A stretch of DNA of 64,000 nucleotides from Vulcanimicrobiota bacterium (GTDB taxonomy: Bacteria; Vulcanimicrobiota; Xenobia; Xenobiales; JADMJV01). A program made the translations under genes and the position numbers. The stretch lies in assembly GCA_019637395.1 (NCBI GenBank), contig JAHBVR010000004.1, forward strand, positions 248,001 through 312,000. The letters are read 5' to 3'. The notes beneath the pieces were generated by a model that saw only the letters and a list, made by a program, of their open reading frames with translations, did no database searches and was not told where the DNA came from. Below, one piece after another: positions 15,652 to 25,223 of the stretch. Within the stretch, counting starts at the first letter, position 1. Each line of letters begins with the position of its first letter.

Positions 15652-17502
15652 GTGTTGTCGAGGATCCGTCCTTCCCAAAGCCTGATCGGCTTGCTTTTGT
15701 GGGGTGCGTTGTTGTCTCAGCCGGTTTCTACAGAGCCACTCGACCCGGTAACTTACCGAGTTAGTTTTCCCATGGCCCAGAATCATTACGTGGACGTCGA
15801 GGCGCGCATCCCCGCGAACAGCGGCGACCTGGAGCTTTTTCTACCGGTTTGGACACCCGGATCCTACATGGTACGCGAATACAGCCGACAGATCGAAGGG
15901 ATCCAGTTCAGCGGCGCCGACGGCAAGGCGCTGCAGTTCGAGAAAACGCGCAAAAACCGCTGGCTGGTGCGAAACGTCCAGGGACCGGTCACGGCTAAAT
16001 ATCGTGTCTACTGTCGCGAGATGTCGGTGCGCAACTGCTGGGTGGAGAACGACTTTGCCCTGCTCACCGGGGCGCAGCTCTTTCTGGCTCCGGTCGGCCA
16101 ACTGCAGCGTCCCTTTCAGGTTCAAGTCGATCTGCCGGCCGGTTGGAAACGTGTCGAGACCGGCCTGGCCGCGCTGGGCAACAATCGCTTCGAAGCGGAT
16201 GATTTCGATGAACTGGTCGACTGTCCCATGGTGGCGGGCAATCCCGCCGTTTATGACTTCACCGTGAGCGGAGTCAGCCATCGCCTGGTCAACGAGGGGG
16301 AGGGCGGCATTTGGGACGGGCCGCGTAGCGCCAAAGATGCCGAGAAGATCGTAGCTACCGTGCATAAGCTGTGGGGGGACATTCCCTACGCGAAGTATGC
16401 GCCGAATACTTATACTTTCTTCAATATGCTGACTCAGGCCGGAGGGGGACTGGAGCACAAGAATTCCACCGTACTGATGAACAGTCGCTGGGGGCAAAGA
16501 GCCCGTCAGGATTATCTCCACTGGTTGTCGCTGGTGGCGCACGAGTTTTTTCATGCCTGGAACGTCAAGACGCTTCGGCCCAAGGCGCTCGGACCGTTTG
16601 ACTACGAAAACGAAGTTTACACGCCCAGTCTGTGGGTGGCTGAGGGTTTTACCGCCTATTATGACAATCTGTTGGTGCGACGGGCCGGATTCTCCACCCA
16701 CAAAGAATACCTGGAAGCCATTTCCAAGGATATTGAGTCTCTGCAGTTAGCTCCCGGGCGCCTGGTGCAGCCGTTGCGCTATAGCTCTTACGACGCCTGG
16801 ATTAAATACTACCGGCCTGATGAGAACAGCCCTAATAGCGGAGTTTCCTACTACATTAAGGGGTCGCTGGTGGGGCTTTTACTGGATGCGCGCATTCGCC
16901 AGGCCAGCGACGGCAAGCGCAGTCTCGATGACGTGATGCGCCGGGCCTATAAACTCTACTCGGGAACTCAAGGTTACACTGAAGAGCAGTTCCGAGCCGT
17001 GGCCGAAGAAGTGGCCGGCACTTCTCTCGCGGGCTTTTTTGCCGATACCGTGGATAGCGCCAAGGAATTGGATTACAAACCGATGCTTGCCTACTACGGC
17101 CTACGTTTCAAAACCCCTGAGGTCAAGAAGGAAAATAAGGATCCGGAAGCGGGCTGGATGGGCGGGGCGGTAGCCATCCAGAGCGGCCGCCTGGTGGTCA
17201 CTTCGGTGCGCCGCGGCACTCCCGCCTATGAGGCCGGCCTGAATACCGATGACGAGATTCTGGCCGTCAATGACTTCCGAGTCTTACCGGATAGAGTCGA
17301 CCGGCTGGAGGAGCGCCTGCGCCAGTACTCACCGGGGGCCACGGTGACCCTTTTGGTGGCCCGCCGCGAGAAACTGACGCGCTTGAGTGTGCGCCTGGCC
17401 AAGAAGCCCTCTGAGACCTGGACTTTGGAGGTCAATCCGGAGGCCGATGAGCGCGCCAGGCAGCATCGCGAAGCCTGGCTGGGACCCGATCTGAAGTCAT
17501 GA
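15652..17502 (+). CDS. M61-family (glycyl aminopeptidase-like) peptidase with PDZ domain
   Basis: 616 residues from a GTG start, with a probable signal peptide (hydrophobic 11-26). The M61 fold is clear: an N-terminal beta domain (LPVWTPGSYMVREYSR), then the zinc site HEFFH (297-301) in AHEFFHAWNVK and third ligand Glu331 in WVAEGFTAYY. A PDZ domain near 500-585 (GTPAYEAGLNTDDEILAVND) follows. These are periplasmic or exported metallopeptidases with a preference for Gly/Ala N-termini. The stop overlaps the start of the kinase-WD40 gene (ATGA), so the two are coupled. Confidence 0.92.
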   Translation: MLSRIRPSQSLIGLLLWGALLSQPVSTEPLDPVTYRVSFPMAQNHYVDVEARIPANSGDLELFLPVWTPGSYMVREYSRQIEGIQFSGADGKALQFEKTRKNRWLVRNVQGPVTAKYRVYCREMSVRNCWVENDFALLTGAQLFLAPVGQLQRPFQVQVDLPAGWKRVETGLAALGNNRFEADDFDELVDCPMVAGNPAVYDFTVSGVSHRLVNEGEGGIWDGPRSAKDAEKIVATVHKLWGDIPYAKYAPNTYTFFNMLTQAGGGLEHKNSTVLMNSRWGQRARQDYLHWLSLVAHEFFHAWNVKTLRPKALGPFDYENEVYTPSLWVAEGFTAYYDNLLVRRAGFSTHKEYLEAISKDIESLQLAPGRLVQPLRYSSYDAWIKYYRPDENSPNSGVSYYIKGSLVGLLLDARIRQASDGKRSLDDVMRRAYKLYSGTQGYTEEQFRAVAEEVAGTSLAGFFADTVDSAKELDYKPMLAYYGLRFKTPEVKKENKDPEAGWMGGAVAIQSGRLVVTSVRRGTPAYEAGLNTDDEILAVNDFRVLPDRVDRLEERLRQYSPGATVTLLVARREKLTRLSVRLAKKPSETWTLEVNPEADERARQHREAWLGPDLKS

Positions 17503-19307
17503 GCCAACCCGAGGTCGAGCACCAGCGCCCGGTGCGCGAACCCTTGCCCGAGGGTTCCAAGTTGCACGGCGGGATCTACACGGTCGGACCCTTGGTCGGA
17601 GTGGGCGGCTTCAGTTTGACCTACCTGGCCTATCAGGGTCCTTTGCGCTTGCCGGTGGCTATCAAGGAATTCTTTCCGAACGGCTGCGTGCGCCGGGAAG
17701 ACGGTATCCATCCCACCGGTGCCTGGAATCCGGAGTCCTTTGCCGCGGCTATCGAGACTTTTCAGCGCGAAGGCTCGATTCTGCAGCGGTTTCATCATCC
17801 CAGCATCGTGCGCGTGCACACCCAGTTTCAAGAGAACCGGAGCGCCTATCTGGTCGAGGAGTTGCTCGAGGGAGAGACGCTCGGCGAGGGCCTGGCCCGG
17901 GCCGGAGCCATGCCTCTGACTCAGGCTCTGGAGGTCTGCCAGCAGGTGGGCCAAGCGTTGATGCTAGTGCATGCGGGCGGACTGGTTCACTCCGATCTTA
18001 AGCCGGACAACCTTTTCTGGACTCACGACGGCCGTTACGTGATTCTCGACTTTGGAGTTTCTCGCGGCTATTTAAGCGACAAGGCGGCCAAAGAAGGTAT
18101 GGCGGCCGTCTCTCCCGGGTATTCGCCGCCCGAGCAGTACGACAAGAATCATAAGCTGGCTCCGGCTGCCGACGTCTATTCCCTGGCGGCCACGGTCTAC
18201 CACCTGCTGGTGGGCCACCCGCCTCTGGATGCGCGGCGCCGTTGTAAGGGCGAGCGCCTGACCTCGGTGCGGGCCGCCAACGGCACCGTCACGGTGGAGA
18301 CCGAGCAGACCATTTTTCAGGGATTGCAGTTGGACGAAAAGCGGCGCACCGCCAGCGTGCGCACTTTCATGGAGGGCCTGGGCCTGGAGATTACTCACAA
18401 GCCCGCCCCCGCCCAAGAGTTTCAGATGCAGAGGGAAGTCATCGCCCATCAGGGCGGCACCCATGCGCTGGCTCTGCACGTGGAAACCGGGCGCATTTAT
18501 TCGGCCGGCAAAGATGGGCGAATCTCCCTTTGGACCTGGCCGGATCTGCAGCACCTGGGCAGTCTGAACGCGCACAGCACGGCCGTGCAGACCCTGTCGG
18601 TGTCGCCGGACGGCGGTTACCTGGTCAGTGGCGCCCAGTCCGGCGAGGTGAAGCTATGGGACTGCCGGCAGGGAACGGAAATTCAGACCCTGGTAGCGGC
18701 CGGGCCGGCGGTGGTGCGCTTATGTTTTCACCCCGAGGGTAGCCTGGTGGTCGCTTCTTTCACGGATGGCCGCTGCGCCCTGATGGGGCCCAGTCTGCCT
18801 CAAGGAATGGCCTGGCAGGCCCACAAGGGTTCGGTCAACGCCGCTGACATCAGTCCCGATGGCTGCCTGCTGGCTACGGGAGCCGACGACAAGACCATCA
18901 ATCTCTGGCGCCTGCCCGACGGGCGCTTCCTGCGGGCCTTGACCGGACACGACAAGATTCTTCAGTCGGTGCGCTTCAGTCCCGACGGGCGTCTGCTCAT
19001 CAGTTCCTCCAATGACCTGTCGGTGCGCGTTTGGGATCTGGCTGCCCACATCGAGATGCGCAACCTGAAGGGGCATCGAGGAATGGTTTGGGACGCCAAC
19101 TTCACCTCCTCGCCCGAAGTGGTGGTGACGGTCTCGGCCGATCGCTGCCTGCGCGCCTTCCGGGTCGATAGCGGCCGCATTCTCTTCTGCTCCGAAGCCC
19201 ACGACGGCTGGGCTCGAGCCCTGGCCGTCTCGCTTTCCGAGCCCCTGGTGGCCACCGGCGGCGCCGACGGCCGCCTGCGCGTCTGGCGTATTCCCGCCTT
19301 CAGCTAG
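17499..19307 (+). CDS. Ser/Thr protein kinase fused to WD40 propeller
   Basis: 602 residues. The kinase domain spans about 25-290, with glycine loop VGVGGFSLTY, Lys56 in VAIKEFFP, DFG at 184-186 and a PPE in place of APE. The catalytic loop reads VHSDLKPDN, so the HRD arginine is Ser (Ser165). Residues about 305-602 are seven WD40 blades (for example VSPDGGYLVSGAQSGEVKLW and FSPDGRLLISSSNDLSVRVW) forming a propeller. There is no membrane helix or signal peptide, so it is cytoplasmic. The propeller probably recruits substrates or partners. Loss of the HRD arginine implies activation without loop phosphorylation. Coupled to the M61 peptidase upstream. Confidence 0.93.
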   Translation: MSQPEVEHQRPVREPLPEGSKLHGGIYTVGPLVGVGGFSLTYLAYQGPLRLPVAIKEFFPNGCVRREDGIHPTGAWNPESFAAAIETFQREGSILQRFHHPSIVRVHTQFQENRSAYLVEELLEGETLGEGLARAGAMPLTQALEVCQQVGQALMLVHAGGLVHSDLKPDNLFWTHDGRYVILDFGVSRGYLSDKAAKEGMAAVSPGYSPPEQYDKNHKLAPAADVYSLAATVYHLLVGHPPLDARRRCKGERLTSVRAANGTVTVETEQTIFQGLQLDEKRRTASVRTFMEGLGLEITHKPAPAQEFQMQREVIAHQGGTHALALHVETGRIYSAGKDGRISLWTWPDLQHLGSLNAHSTAVQTLSVSPDGGYLVSGAQSGEVKLWDCRQGTEIQTLVAAGPAVVRLCFHPEGSLVVASFTDGRCALMGPSLPQGMAWQAHKGSVNAADISPDGCLLATGADDKTINLWRLPDGRFLRALTGHDKILQSVRFSPDGRLLISSSNDLSVRVWDLAAHIEMRNLKGHRGMVWDANFTSSPEVVVTVSADRCLRAFRVDSGRILFCSEAHDGWARALAVSLSEPLVATGGADGRLRVWRIPAFS

Positions 19308-19366
19308 AACTTTCCTCGCCAGTTCGAGAGGAGAGCAGGAAAGATTGAATAAATTTCTACCCGCCC

Positions 19367-20662
19367 ATGACTGTGCTTCCCGGGATTTTGATTCTATTAG
19401 TATTTTTAGTGGCGGCTGCCTTAATGTTCACGCGCCGCCTGCCGGCACTGCTGGCCTTGCCTTTGATGGCTATCCTGATCGGCCTGATCGTCGGCTGCAG
19501 CCAGCCGGAAGTGACCCCGGCCAGTCTGAAAGAACTGATTTTCAACCAGATCCTCAGCAAAGGCGCCGTCCGCATGGCGGGTCCTATGGTGACCACGATG
19601 TTTGGCGCCATCCTCTCGCAAGTGGTGATGCGCCAGGGCATTGCTCAGCAGTTCATCCGCTGGGCCGCCGAATACGCCGGCGACCGCAAGATGCTGCTCG
19701 GCCTGGTTTTGTTCGCGGTGGTCGCCTTCAATTTTACCACCTTGAGCGGTCTCGGCGCGGTCATCATGCTGGGTTCGCTGGTCCTACCCATCCTGGTCAG
19801 CAGCGGATTCACTCCCCTCTATGCCGCCACCCTGATGCTGTTCGGCATCGGTCTGGGCGGTATGTTCAACCCGGCCAACTGGAAGTTTTACGAGGATTTG
19901 CTCGGTCTGCCCCAGGACCAGGTCAAGTTTTACGCCCTGAGAGTGGCCGGCGCGATGCTGGCGGTGGCGCTTTTCTACCTGGTTTTTGAAGGCCGACGCC
20001 AATCCAAAGTCTTTGCCTGGGCGGCCATCAACGATGAACCCGAAGGGCCGCGCGTGCCCCTGCCCGCGCTGTTCACCCCCATTTTGCCCCCCTTCTTGAT
20101 GATCGCCTTCGGCTGGCCGGATATTCCGGCGTTTATGGCGGCTATTGTCTATGGTTGTCTGGTGACCCAGCCGCGCCGGCTGGTCTCCAATATCACCGCC
20201 GCCATCCTGGAAGGCCTGAAGGATGTCGGTCCGGTGGTTGCACTCTTCATCGGACTGGGTATGACCTTGATTGCAACTATGGATGAATCTGCCAAAGCCA
20301 TCATGAACCCGTTTTTAGAGCGAGTGTTGCCTTCCAGTCCGATCGGCTACGTAGTTTTCTTCACCCTGTTGGCTCCCCTGGCCCTTTATCGAGGACCCTT
20401 CAATCTTTACGGCCTGGGCGCGGGTTTCGCGGCTTTGATGGCCAAGTCGGCGGTGCTGCCCCCGCTGGCCGTGATGACGGCCTTCATGAGCGTGGGCCAG
20501 ATGCAGTCGGTATGTGACCCGACCAACACGGCCAATGTTTGGATCGGCCAGTTCGTGCAAGTTTCGCCCGAGAAAATTCTCAGGCATACCCTTCCCTACA
20601 TTCTGGTCTTCATCTTCTTGTCTCTGTCCGCCATGGTCACGCTGGCCGGAGTTCTTCAGTGA
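19367..20662 (+). CDS. Multi-pass permease of the GntP/citrate-transporter (IT) type
   Basis: 431 residues with about 11-12 hydrophobic helices and two similar halves, as in ion-transporter superfamily permeases. Reentrant-like motifs TTLSGLGAVIMLGSLVLP and CDPTNTANVW resemble the substrate-binding hairpins of this superfamily. ATG 19367 has only a distant G-rich tract upstream; no closer start has a better site. It overlaps the HyuA-type gene by GTGA, so the pair probably imports and processes one substrate, perhaps a hydantoin, oxoproline or related carboxylate. Confidence 0.82.
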   Translation: MTVLPGILILLVFLVAAALMFTRRLPALLALPLMAILIGLIVGCSQPEVTPASLKELIFNQILSKGAVRMAGPMVTTMFGAILSQVVMRQGIAQQFIRWAAEYAGDRKMLLGLVLFAVVAFNFTTLSGLGAVIMLGSLVLPILVSSGFTPLYAATLMLFGIGLGGMFNPANWKFYEDLLGLPQDQVKFYALRVAGAMLAVALFYLVFEGRRQSKVFAWAAINDEPEGPRVPLPALFTPILPPFLMIAFGWPDIPAFMAAIVYGCLVTQPRRLVSNITAAILEGLKDVGPVVALFIGLGMTLIATMDESAKAIMNPFLERVLPSSPIGYVVFFTLLAPLALYRGPFNLYGLGAGFAALMAKSAVLPPLAVMTAFMSVGQMQSVCDPTNTANVWIGQFVQVSPEKILRHTLPYILVFIFLSLSAMVTLAGVLQ

Positions 20663-22767
20663 AAATACGTGTAGGAATTGACGTGGGCGGCACTTTCACG
20701 CATGCCGTGGCCATCGACAATGCCACTCTGGAGGTGGCTCACCACGCGGTTACGCCCACCACCCACCATCACGCCAACGGCGTGGCCCAGGGGATCGTCG
20801 ACGTCTTCTCCAAGCTTTTGGAGAAACTGCCGGAGGCCAAGGTGGTTTTCCTGGCCCACTCGACCACTCAGGCTACCAACGCTCTGCTGGAAGGCGACGT
20901 GGTCAAGGTGGGGATCCTGGGTTTGGGTAGTTCCCTGGACTTGAAAGCCAAAGCCGACATGGAAGTGGGCGACATCGAGCTGGCTCCCGGCAAGTACCTG
21001 CACTCACAATTGGCCTACGTCAGCGATAAAGCCGTGGAAGGTGCTTTGGAAAAACTCAAGGCCGACGGCTGCGGGGCCATCGCCGCCGCCCAGCCGATGA
21101 GCGTGGACGACAGCCGTGGCGAGGTCGAGGTCATGGAAAAGGCCGCCGCCATGGGGCTGCCCGCCTGCGGCAGTCACGAGATGTCCGGTCTCTACGGTCT
21201 GCAGAAGCGGACGCGCACGGCTGTTTTGAACGCCAGTATTCTGCCCCGTATGATCGATACGGCCGTGATGACCGAAAAGGGGTTGCGCCAGGCCCAGGTG
21301 GACGCGCCCCTGATGGTGATGCGATCGGATGGGGGCGTCATGGGTCTGGACGAGGTGCGCAAGCGTCCGGTGCTAACCCTACTTTCCGGTCCGGCCGCCG
21401 GTATCGCGGCCGCCCTGGTCTATCTACGCGCCAGCGACGCCATCTTTCTCGAAGTAGGCGGCACCTCCACCGACTGCTGCCTTATCAAAGATGGCCGCGC
21501 CGCCATCCAGAGCGCCACTCTGGGTGGGCATCCCACTTTCTTGAAAACCCTGGACAGTCGCACGCTGGGCGTGGCCGGCGGCTCCATGCTGAGAGTGGGT
21601 GGCAAGATCGAAGTCGGTCCGCGTAGCGCCCATTTGGCCGGTTGTCACTACGCCGCTTTCACCGAGTCCGAGTGGTTCGAAGGCGCCCAATTGGTGGCCG
21701 AGAAACCGCTGGTCGACGACCCGGAATATTGGGTCTTCCACAAGGGCGAGGAAAAGGTCTGCGTTACCACCACCTGCGCCGCTAATTTCCTGAACTTCGT
21801 GCCTGAAGGCGGTTATTCGCAGGGCAAGCGCGCCAGTTTGGAGCGCGCCTTTGCCATGGTCGGAGAGAAGACGGGTTTGACTCCTGAAGAGTTGGCCAGG
21901 CGCATGCTCGAGAGCGCTGCCGACAAAGTCATTCCCACCCTCAAGCAGTTGATCGCCGATTACAAAGTGGGCGACCGGGCCATCAAGCTGATTGGTGGAG
22001 GAGGCGGGGCCGCCGCGGTGGTCCCTTACGTGGCCAAGAAACTCAACCTGCCCCACGAGATCGCTCCCCGAGCCGAGGTGATTTCGGCCATCGGCGCGGC
22101 TTTGGCCATGGTCAAAGAAACGCTGGAAAAGAACATCGTCAATCCTTCCCAGACGGACCTCTCCGCTCTGCGCGGCGAAGCCGAACAGGCCGTCATTCGC
22201 ATGGGCGCCGACCCCGATACAGTGGACGTGCAAATCGAAGTCGACGCTCAGCGCAATCTGGTGCGCGCCACCGCCACCGGTTCGGTGGCTTTCGTGGCCC
22301 AGGACCTGCTCCAGCAGACGGTCACCGAGGAAGAACGGGTCAAAGCCCTCAAGGAAGCAGCTCCGCGCGAGCAATCACTGACCTTGAAGGGACAGACCGA
22401 CACGCTCTACCTTTACGAAAGCCAGCGCAGCGAAAAGTATTTCTTGAATCTGTTTACGCGTACCAAGCAAACAGTGTGGGTGACCGACGGGCGCGGCGGG
22501 GTGAAGCTGCAAGTTCCCGGCGGGAAACTGGTGGCCAGCCCGGGTGAGAATTGGCACCGTTCTCTGGAAAAAGTGCTGCAACAGCACACCGATTACGGCG
22601 ACGCCGGCGCTCTGCTGCCGGCCGTGCACGTGGTGGCTGGCCGCAAACTGGTCGACCTGACCTCGCTGCAGACCGCCGAGCAGGTGCTGGGCTTCGCTCA
22701 ACAGGAGTTGCACCAGATGCACCTGGCCGATCACTCCGTTTTCTTCTTGATTCATCCCCGCAACTGA
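20659..22767 (+). CDS. Hydantoinase/oxoprolinase A-type (HyuA) protein
   Basis: 702 residues from GTG 20659, coupled to the permease; an earlier TTG start would run through the permease end and is rejected. The N-terminus VKIRVGIDVGGTFTHAVAI is the ASKHA phosphate-binding loop of HyuA proteins. Further motifs are HSTTQATNALLEG, MRSDGGVMGLDEVRKRP and GPAAGIAAALVYL. These enzymes cleave cyclic amides with ATP, usually with a HyuB partner. No HyuB gene is adjacent, so it may act alone or with a distant partner. The C-terminal 120 residues go beyond the usual A subunit. Confidence 0.88.
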   Translation: MKIRVGIDVGGTFTHAVAIDNATLEVAHHAVTPTTHHHANGVAQGIVDVFSKLLEKLPEAKVVFLAHSTTQATNALLEGDVVKVGILGLGSSLDLKAKADMEVGDIELAPGKYLHSQLAYVSDKAVEGALEKLKADGCGAIAAAQPMSVDDSRGEVEVMEKAAAMGLPACGSHEMSGLYGLQKRTRTAVLNASILPRMIDTAVMTEKGLRQAQVDAPLMVMRSDGGVMGLDEVRKRPVLTLLSGPAAGIAAALVYLRASDAIFLEVGGTSTDCCLIKDGRAAIQSATLGGHPTFLKTLDSRTLGVAGGSMLRVGGKIEVGPRSAHLAGCHYAAFTESEWFEGAQLVAEKPLVDDPEYWVFHKGEEKVCVTTTCAANFLNFVPEGGYSQGKRASLERAFAMVGEKTGLTPEELARRMLESAADKVIPTLKQLIADYKVGDRAIKLIGGGGGAAAVVPYVAKKLNLPHEIAPRAEVISAIGAALAMVKETLEKNIVNPSQTDLSALRGEAEQAVIRMGADPDTVDVQIEVDAQRNLVRATATGSVAFVAQDLLQQTVTEEERVKALKEAAPREQSLTLKGQTDTLYLYESQRSEKYFLNLFTRTKQTVWVTDGRGGVKLQVPGGKLVASPGENWHRSLEKVLQQHTDYGDAGALLPAVHVVAGRKLVDLTSLQTAEQVLGFAQQELHQMHLADHSVFFLIHPRN

Positions 22768-22778
22768 AGCAGACCAGG

Positions 22779-23480
22779 ATGCTCGAGGTTCAAGTTAAAA
22801 TGCGAGCCGCCGGCTCGCCCGCCAGGGCCCAGCACTCGTCGCGCTTTTTCAGAACGGGGCCGGGGCAGTATGGGGAGGGCGACCGGTTCTTGGGGCTGAC
22901 GGTACCGGAGGTGCGGGCCTTTGTGCCCCAGTGTAAGGACCTGAGTCTGGAACAAGTGGTGGAACTGCTTCACTCCCCCTGGCACGAGGAGCGTTTGTTG
23001 GCTCTGGTTTTGCTGGCGAAGCGCTTTCCTAAGGACTCCCGGCGCATCTACGACCTCTATCTGGAGCACATCGCTGACTACGTCAACAATTGGGACCTGG
23101 TGGACACTTCCGCGCCCGCCATTGTGGGCGCGTTTCTTGTGAAACAACCCGACCGCTCGATTTTGCGCCGCCTGGCTTGTTCTTCCAATCTTTGGGAACG
23201 CCGCGTGGCTGTCGTGGCCACCCAGGGCCTGATTCGCCAGAACCAGTTTCAAGACACCCTGGACTTGTGCGAACTGCTGCTGAAAGATCGTGAGGACCTG
23301 ATACACAAGGCTTGCGGTTGGATGTTGCGCGAGATCGGCAAACGCGCTCTTTCCGCGCTGCTGGAATTTCTGGACAAGTGGGCCACCCAAATGCCCCGCA
23401 CCATGCTGCGCTACTCCCTCGAAAAGCTCGATCCCGATCAGCGCCGTACCTATATGGATGCCCGTCCAGCAAACGTCTGA
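22779..23480 (+). CDS. AlkD-like DNA alkylation repair HEAT-repeat protein
   Basis: 233 residues from ATG 22779, 12 nt after the HyuA stop. The length and all-helical HEAT-like pattern fit the DNA alkylation repair family: FLGLTVPEVRAF, WHEERLLALVLL, YVNNWDLVDTSAP and LIHKACGWMLREIGK are typical. AlkD proteins excise N3- and N7-alkylated purines. The conserved WDLVD and the Lys/Arg-Glu-Gly-type motif near the C-terminus are present in recognisable form. Possibly part of the same transcript as the HyuA gene, with no evident functional link. Confidence 0.9.
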   Translation: MLEVQVKMRAAGSPARAQHSSRFFRTGPGQYGEGDRFLGLTVPEVRAFVPQCKDLSLEQVVELLHSPWHEERLLALVLLAKRFPKDSRRIYDLYLEHIADYVNNWDLVDTSAPAIVGAFLVKQPDRSILRRLACSSNLWERRVAVVATQGLIRQNQFQDTLDLCELLLKDREDLIHKACGWMLREIGKRALSALLEFLDKWATQMPRTMLRYSLEKLDPDQRRTYMDARPANV

Positions 23481-23519
23481 TCGCGAGGAACGTCCACAGC
23501 GGTCGGGGAAGTCGCTAAG

Positions 23520-23942
23520 ATGGAAAATTTAGATTCTCGCGTCACCCGCCTGGAAGACAAGTTAGATTCGTTGTCTGCCAAAGTGGAACAACACACCCAA
23601 ACCTTAGAACTACACACCCAAACCTTGGAACAACACACTCAGACCTTGGAACAACACACCCAGACCCTGGCTCAGCATACGGAGAAGCTGGACCGTATTG
23701 AGGCCCGTCAAGCCCGAACAGATGACCTTATTTCTCACTTGATTCAATCCGTCAATACCACTTTCGAAAGATTCGAACGGCAGATCATCGCCCACATCGA
23801 TATGCGGTATGAGAGTTTACGCAGCGACATGCGCGCTTTCAAGGACGAACTGGCCGATCACGGACGGCGTATTCCCGCCCTGGAGGCAACCGCGGAGTCG
23901 CAGGACAGAAGGCTCGGAATCTTGGAGCGGCGCGTCTCCTAG
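23520..23942 (+). CDS. Coiled-coil protein with heptad tandem repeats
   Basis: 140 residues. Residues 23-57 are five tandem copies of a seven-residue unit of the type HTQTLEQ, a perfect heptad series predicted to be a continuous coiled coil. The flanks (SRVTRLEDKLDSLSAKV and the C-terminal LEATAESQDRRLGILERRV) continue it. There is no signal peptide or membrane segment. GGGGAAG about 9 nt upstream can serve as ribosome-binding site. It resembles the many short bacterial coiled-coil proteins of unknown function and probably self-associates. Confidence 0.7.
   Translation: MENLDSRVTRLEDKLDSLSAKVEQHTQTLELHTQTLEQHTQTLEQHTQTLAQHTEKLDRIEARQARTDDLISHLIQSVNTTFERFERQIIAHIDMRYESLRSDMRAFKDELADHGRRIPALEATAESQDRRLGILERRVS
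23589..23672 (+). repeat. 21-bp in-frame tandem repeat
   Basis: Four near-identical 21-bp units start at 23589, 23610, 23631 and 23652, with a degenerate fifth to 23693. Each encodes one HTQTLEQ heptad. Length change by slippage would keep both frame and heptad register. Confidence 0.85.
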
Positions 23943-23978
23943 GCACAAACTTGACACTCTGTGCTACAGTTCGCCGAT

Positions 23979-25202
23979 ATGAATACATTCCAAGAGTTCG
24001 GCCTGCTTACCAGCAGTCTGAAAGCTCTCGCCAAGATGGGCATCACTTCGCCCACCCCCATTCAAGTCCAGACCATTCCGGCCCTTATGCAGGGCAAGGA
24101 TGTGGTGGCCCAGGCCTGCACCGGCTCTGGCAAAACGTTGGCCTTCGGCCTCCCCCTGATCGAATATGTGGAGCCGGGTTTGCGCGCCGTGCAAGCCCTG
24201 GTGCTGGTTCCCACCCGCGAGTTAGCCAATCAAGTCGGTGAGGTGCTGCAAGCGCTGGGTCAAGCCGACGGAATCAAGACCACCGTGGTGGTCGGAGGCC
24301 GCGGCATCGGCCCGCAGGAGCAGGCTATCCGCTCCGGTGCCCAGATCCTCGTGGGCGCGCCGGGGCGTGTGCTCGACCTGCTCCGTCGAGGGTCTCTCAA
24401 GCTCAACAAGCTCTCCTTCATGGTGCTGGACGAGGCCGACGAAATGCTCGACCGCGGCTTCATGCACGACGTTAAAGCCATCCTCGCTTTTGCCCCGCCT
24501 CCCAACAAGCGGCAGACCGCCCTGTTCTCGGCCACCCACCCTGACTGGGTGGACAAGGCCGCCATACCCTTCCTCTATCAGCCGGTGCGCGTTAAAGTGG
24601 ACCCTTTGCCGGAGCAAGCTCCCAAGATCGACCACGTGGTCCAGGAGGTTCCCGATAACGGCCGCTGGGATGCTCTGCGCGGACTGCTGGACCAGCGGGA
24701 CGGACTCTCGATTGTTTTCACTCGAACCAAGCATGGCGCCAAGAAGCTGGCCAAACAATTGGCCGCCGTCGGTTATCCGGTCGACGCCCTGCAGGGCAAC
24801 ATGAGTCAGAATGCGCGGGACCGCGTCGTGCTTCAGTTCCGTAGCGGACAGATCGAGATCATGGTGGCCACCAACGTGGCCGCCCGCGGCCTGGATCTGG
24901 ACGGGGTCACCCAGGTCATCAATTACGAATTGCCGGAAACTTCCGAACTCCTTACTCACCGGGTGGGGCGCACCGGTCGGATGGGCAAAGCCGGCACGGC
25001 CGTCACCCTGATTACCCGGGAGGACAAGCCCAAGTTCTTGCAGTTGGAGCGCGGCCTCCCTCAAAAAATCACCCGACTGGGCTGGACGACAGAATCCCGT
25101 CGTTCGCCCACTACCCCCGGTGACAATAACTGGCGTGGACGGGGTTCAAGTCGAGTAACTTCCGGCTCGCCTCGGGGCGGGGCCAGCAGCCGTTCGAGGT
25201 AA
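23979..25202 (+). CDS. DEAD-box ATP-dependent RNA helicase
   Basis: 407 residues from ATG 23979 (start MNTFQEFGLL). All core motifs are present in order: Q motif (PTPIQVQTIP), ACTGSGKT (I), PTRELA (Ia), GG (Ib), APGR, DEAD (II), SAT (III), IVFTRTK (IV), VATNVAARGLD (V) and HRVGRTGR (VI). The C-terminal tail is Arg/Gly/Ser-rich (WRGRGSSRV), usually an RNA-binding extension in RhlE/CsdA-type helicases. Cytoplasmic; likely roles in ribosome assembly or RNA turnover. Confidence 0.96.
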   Translation: MNTFQEFGLLTSSLKALAKMGITSPTPIQVQTIPALMQGKDVVAQACTGSGKTLAFGLPLIEYVEPGLRAVQALVLVPTRELANQVGEVLQALGQADGIKTTVVVGGRGIGPQEQAIRSGAQILVGAPGRVLDLLRRGSLKLNKLSFMVLDEADEMLDRGFMHDVKAILAFAPPPNKRQTALFSATHPDWVDKAAIPFLYQPVRVKVDPLPEQAPKIDHVVQEVPDNGRWDALRGLLDQRDGLSIVFTRTKHGAKKLAKQLAAVGYPVDALQGNMSQNARDRVVLQFRSGQIEIMVATNVAARGLDLDGVTQVINYELPETSELLTHRVGRTGRMGKAGTAVTLITREDKPKFLQLERGLPQKITRLGWTTESRRSPTTPGDNNWRGRGSSRVTSGSPRGGASSRSR

Positions 25203-25223
25203 CCTTCAGTAGATAGCAGGGCC

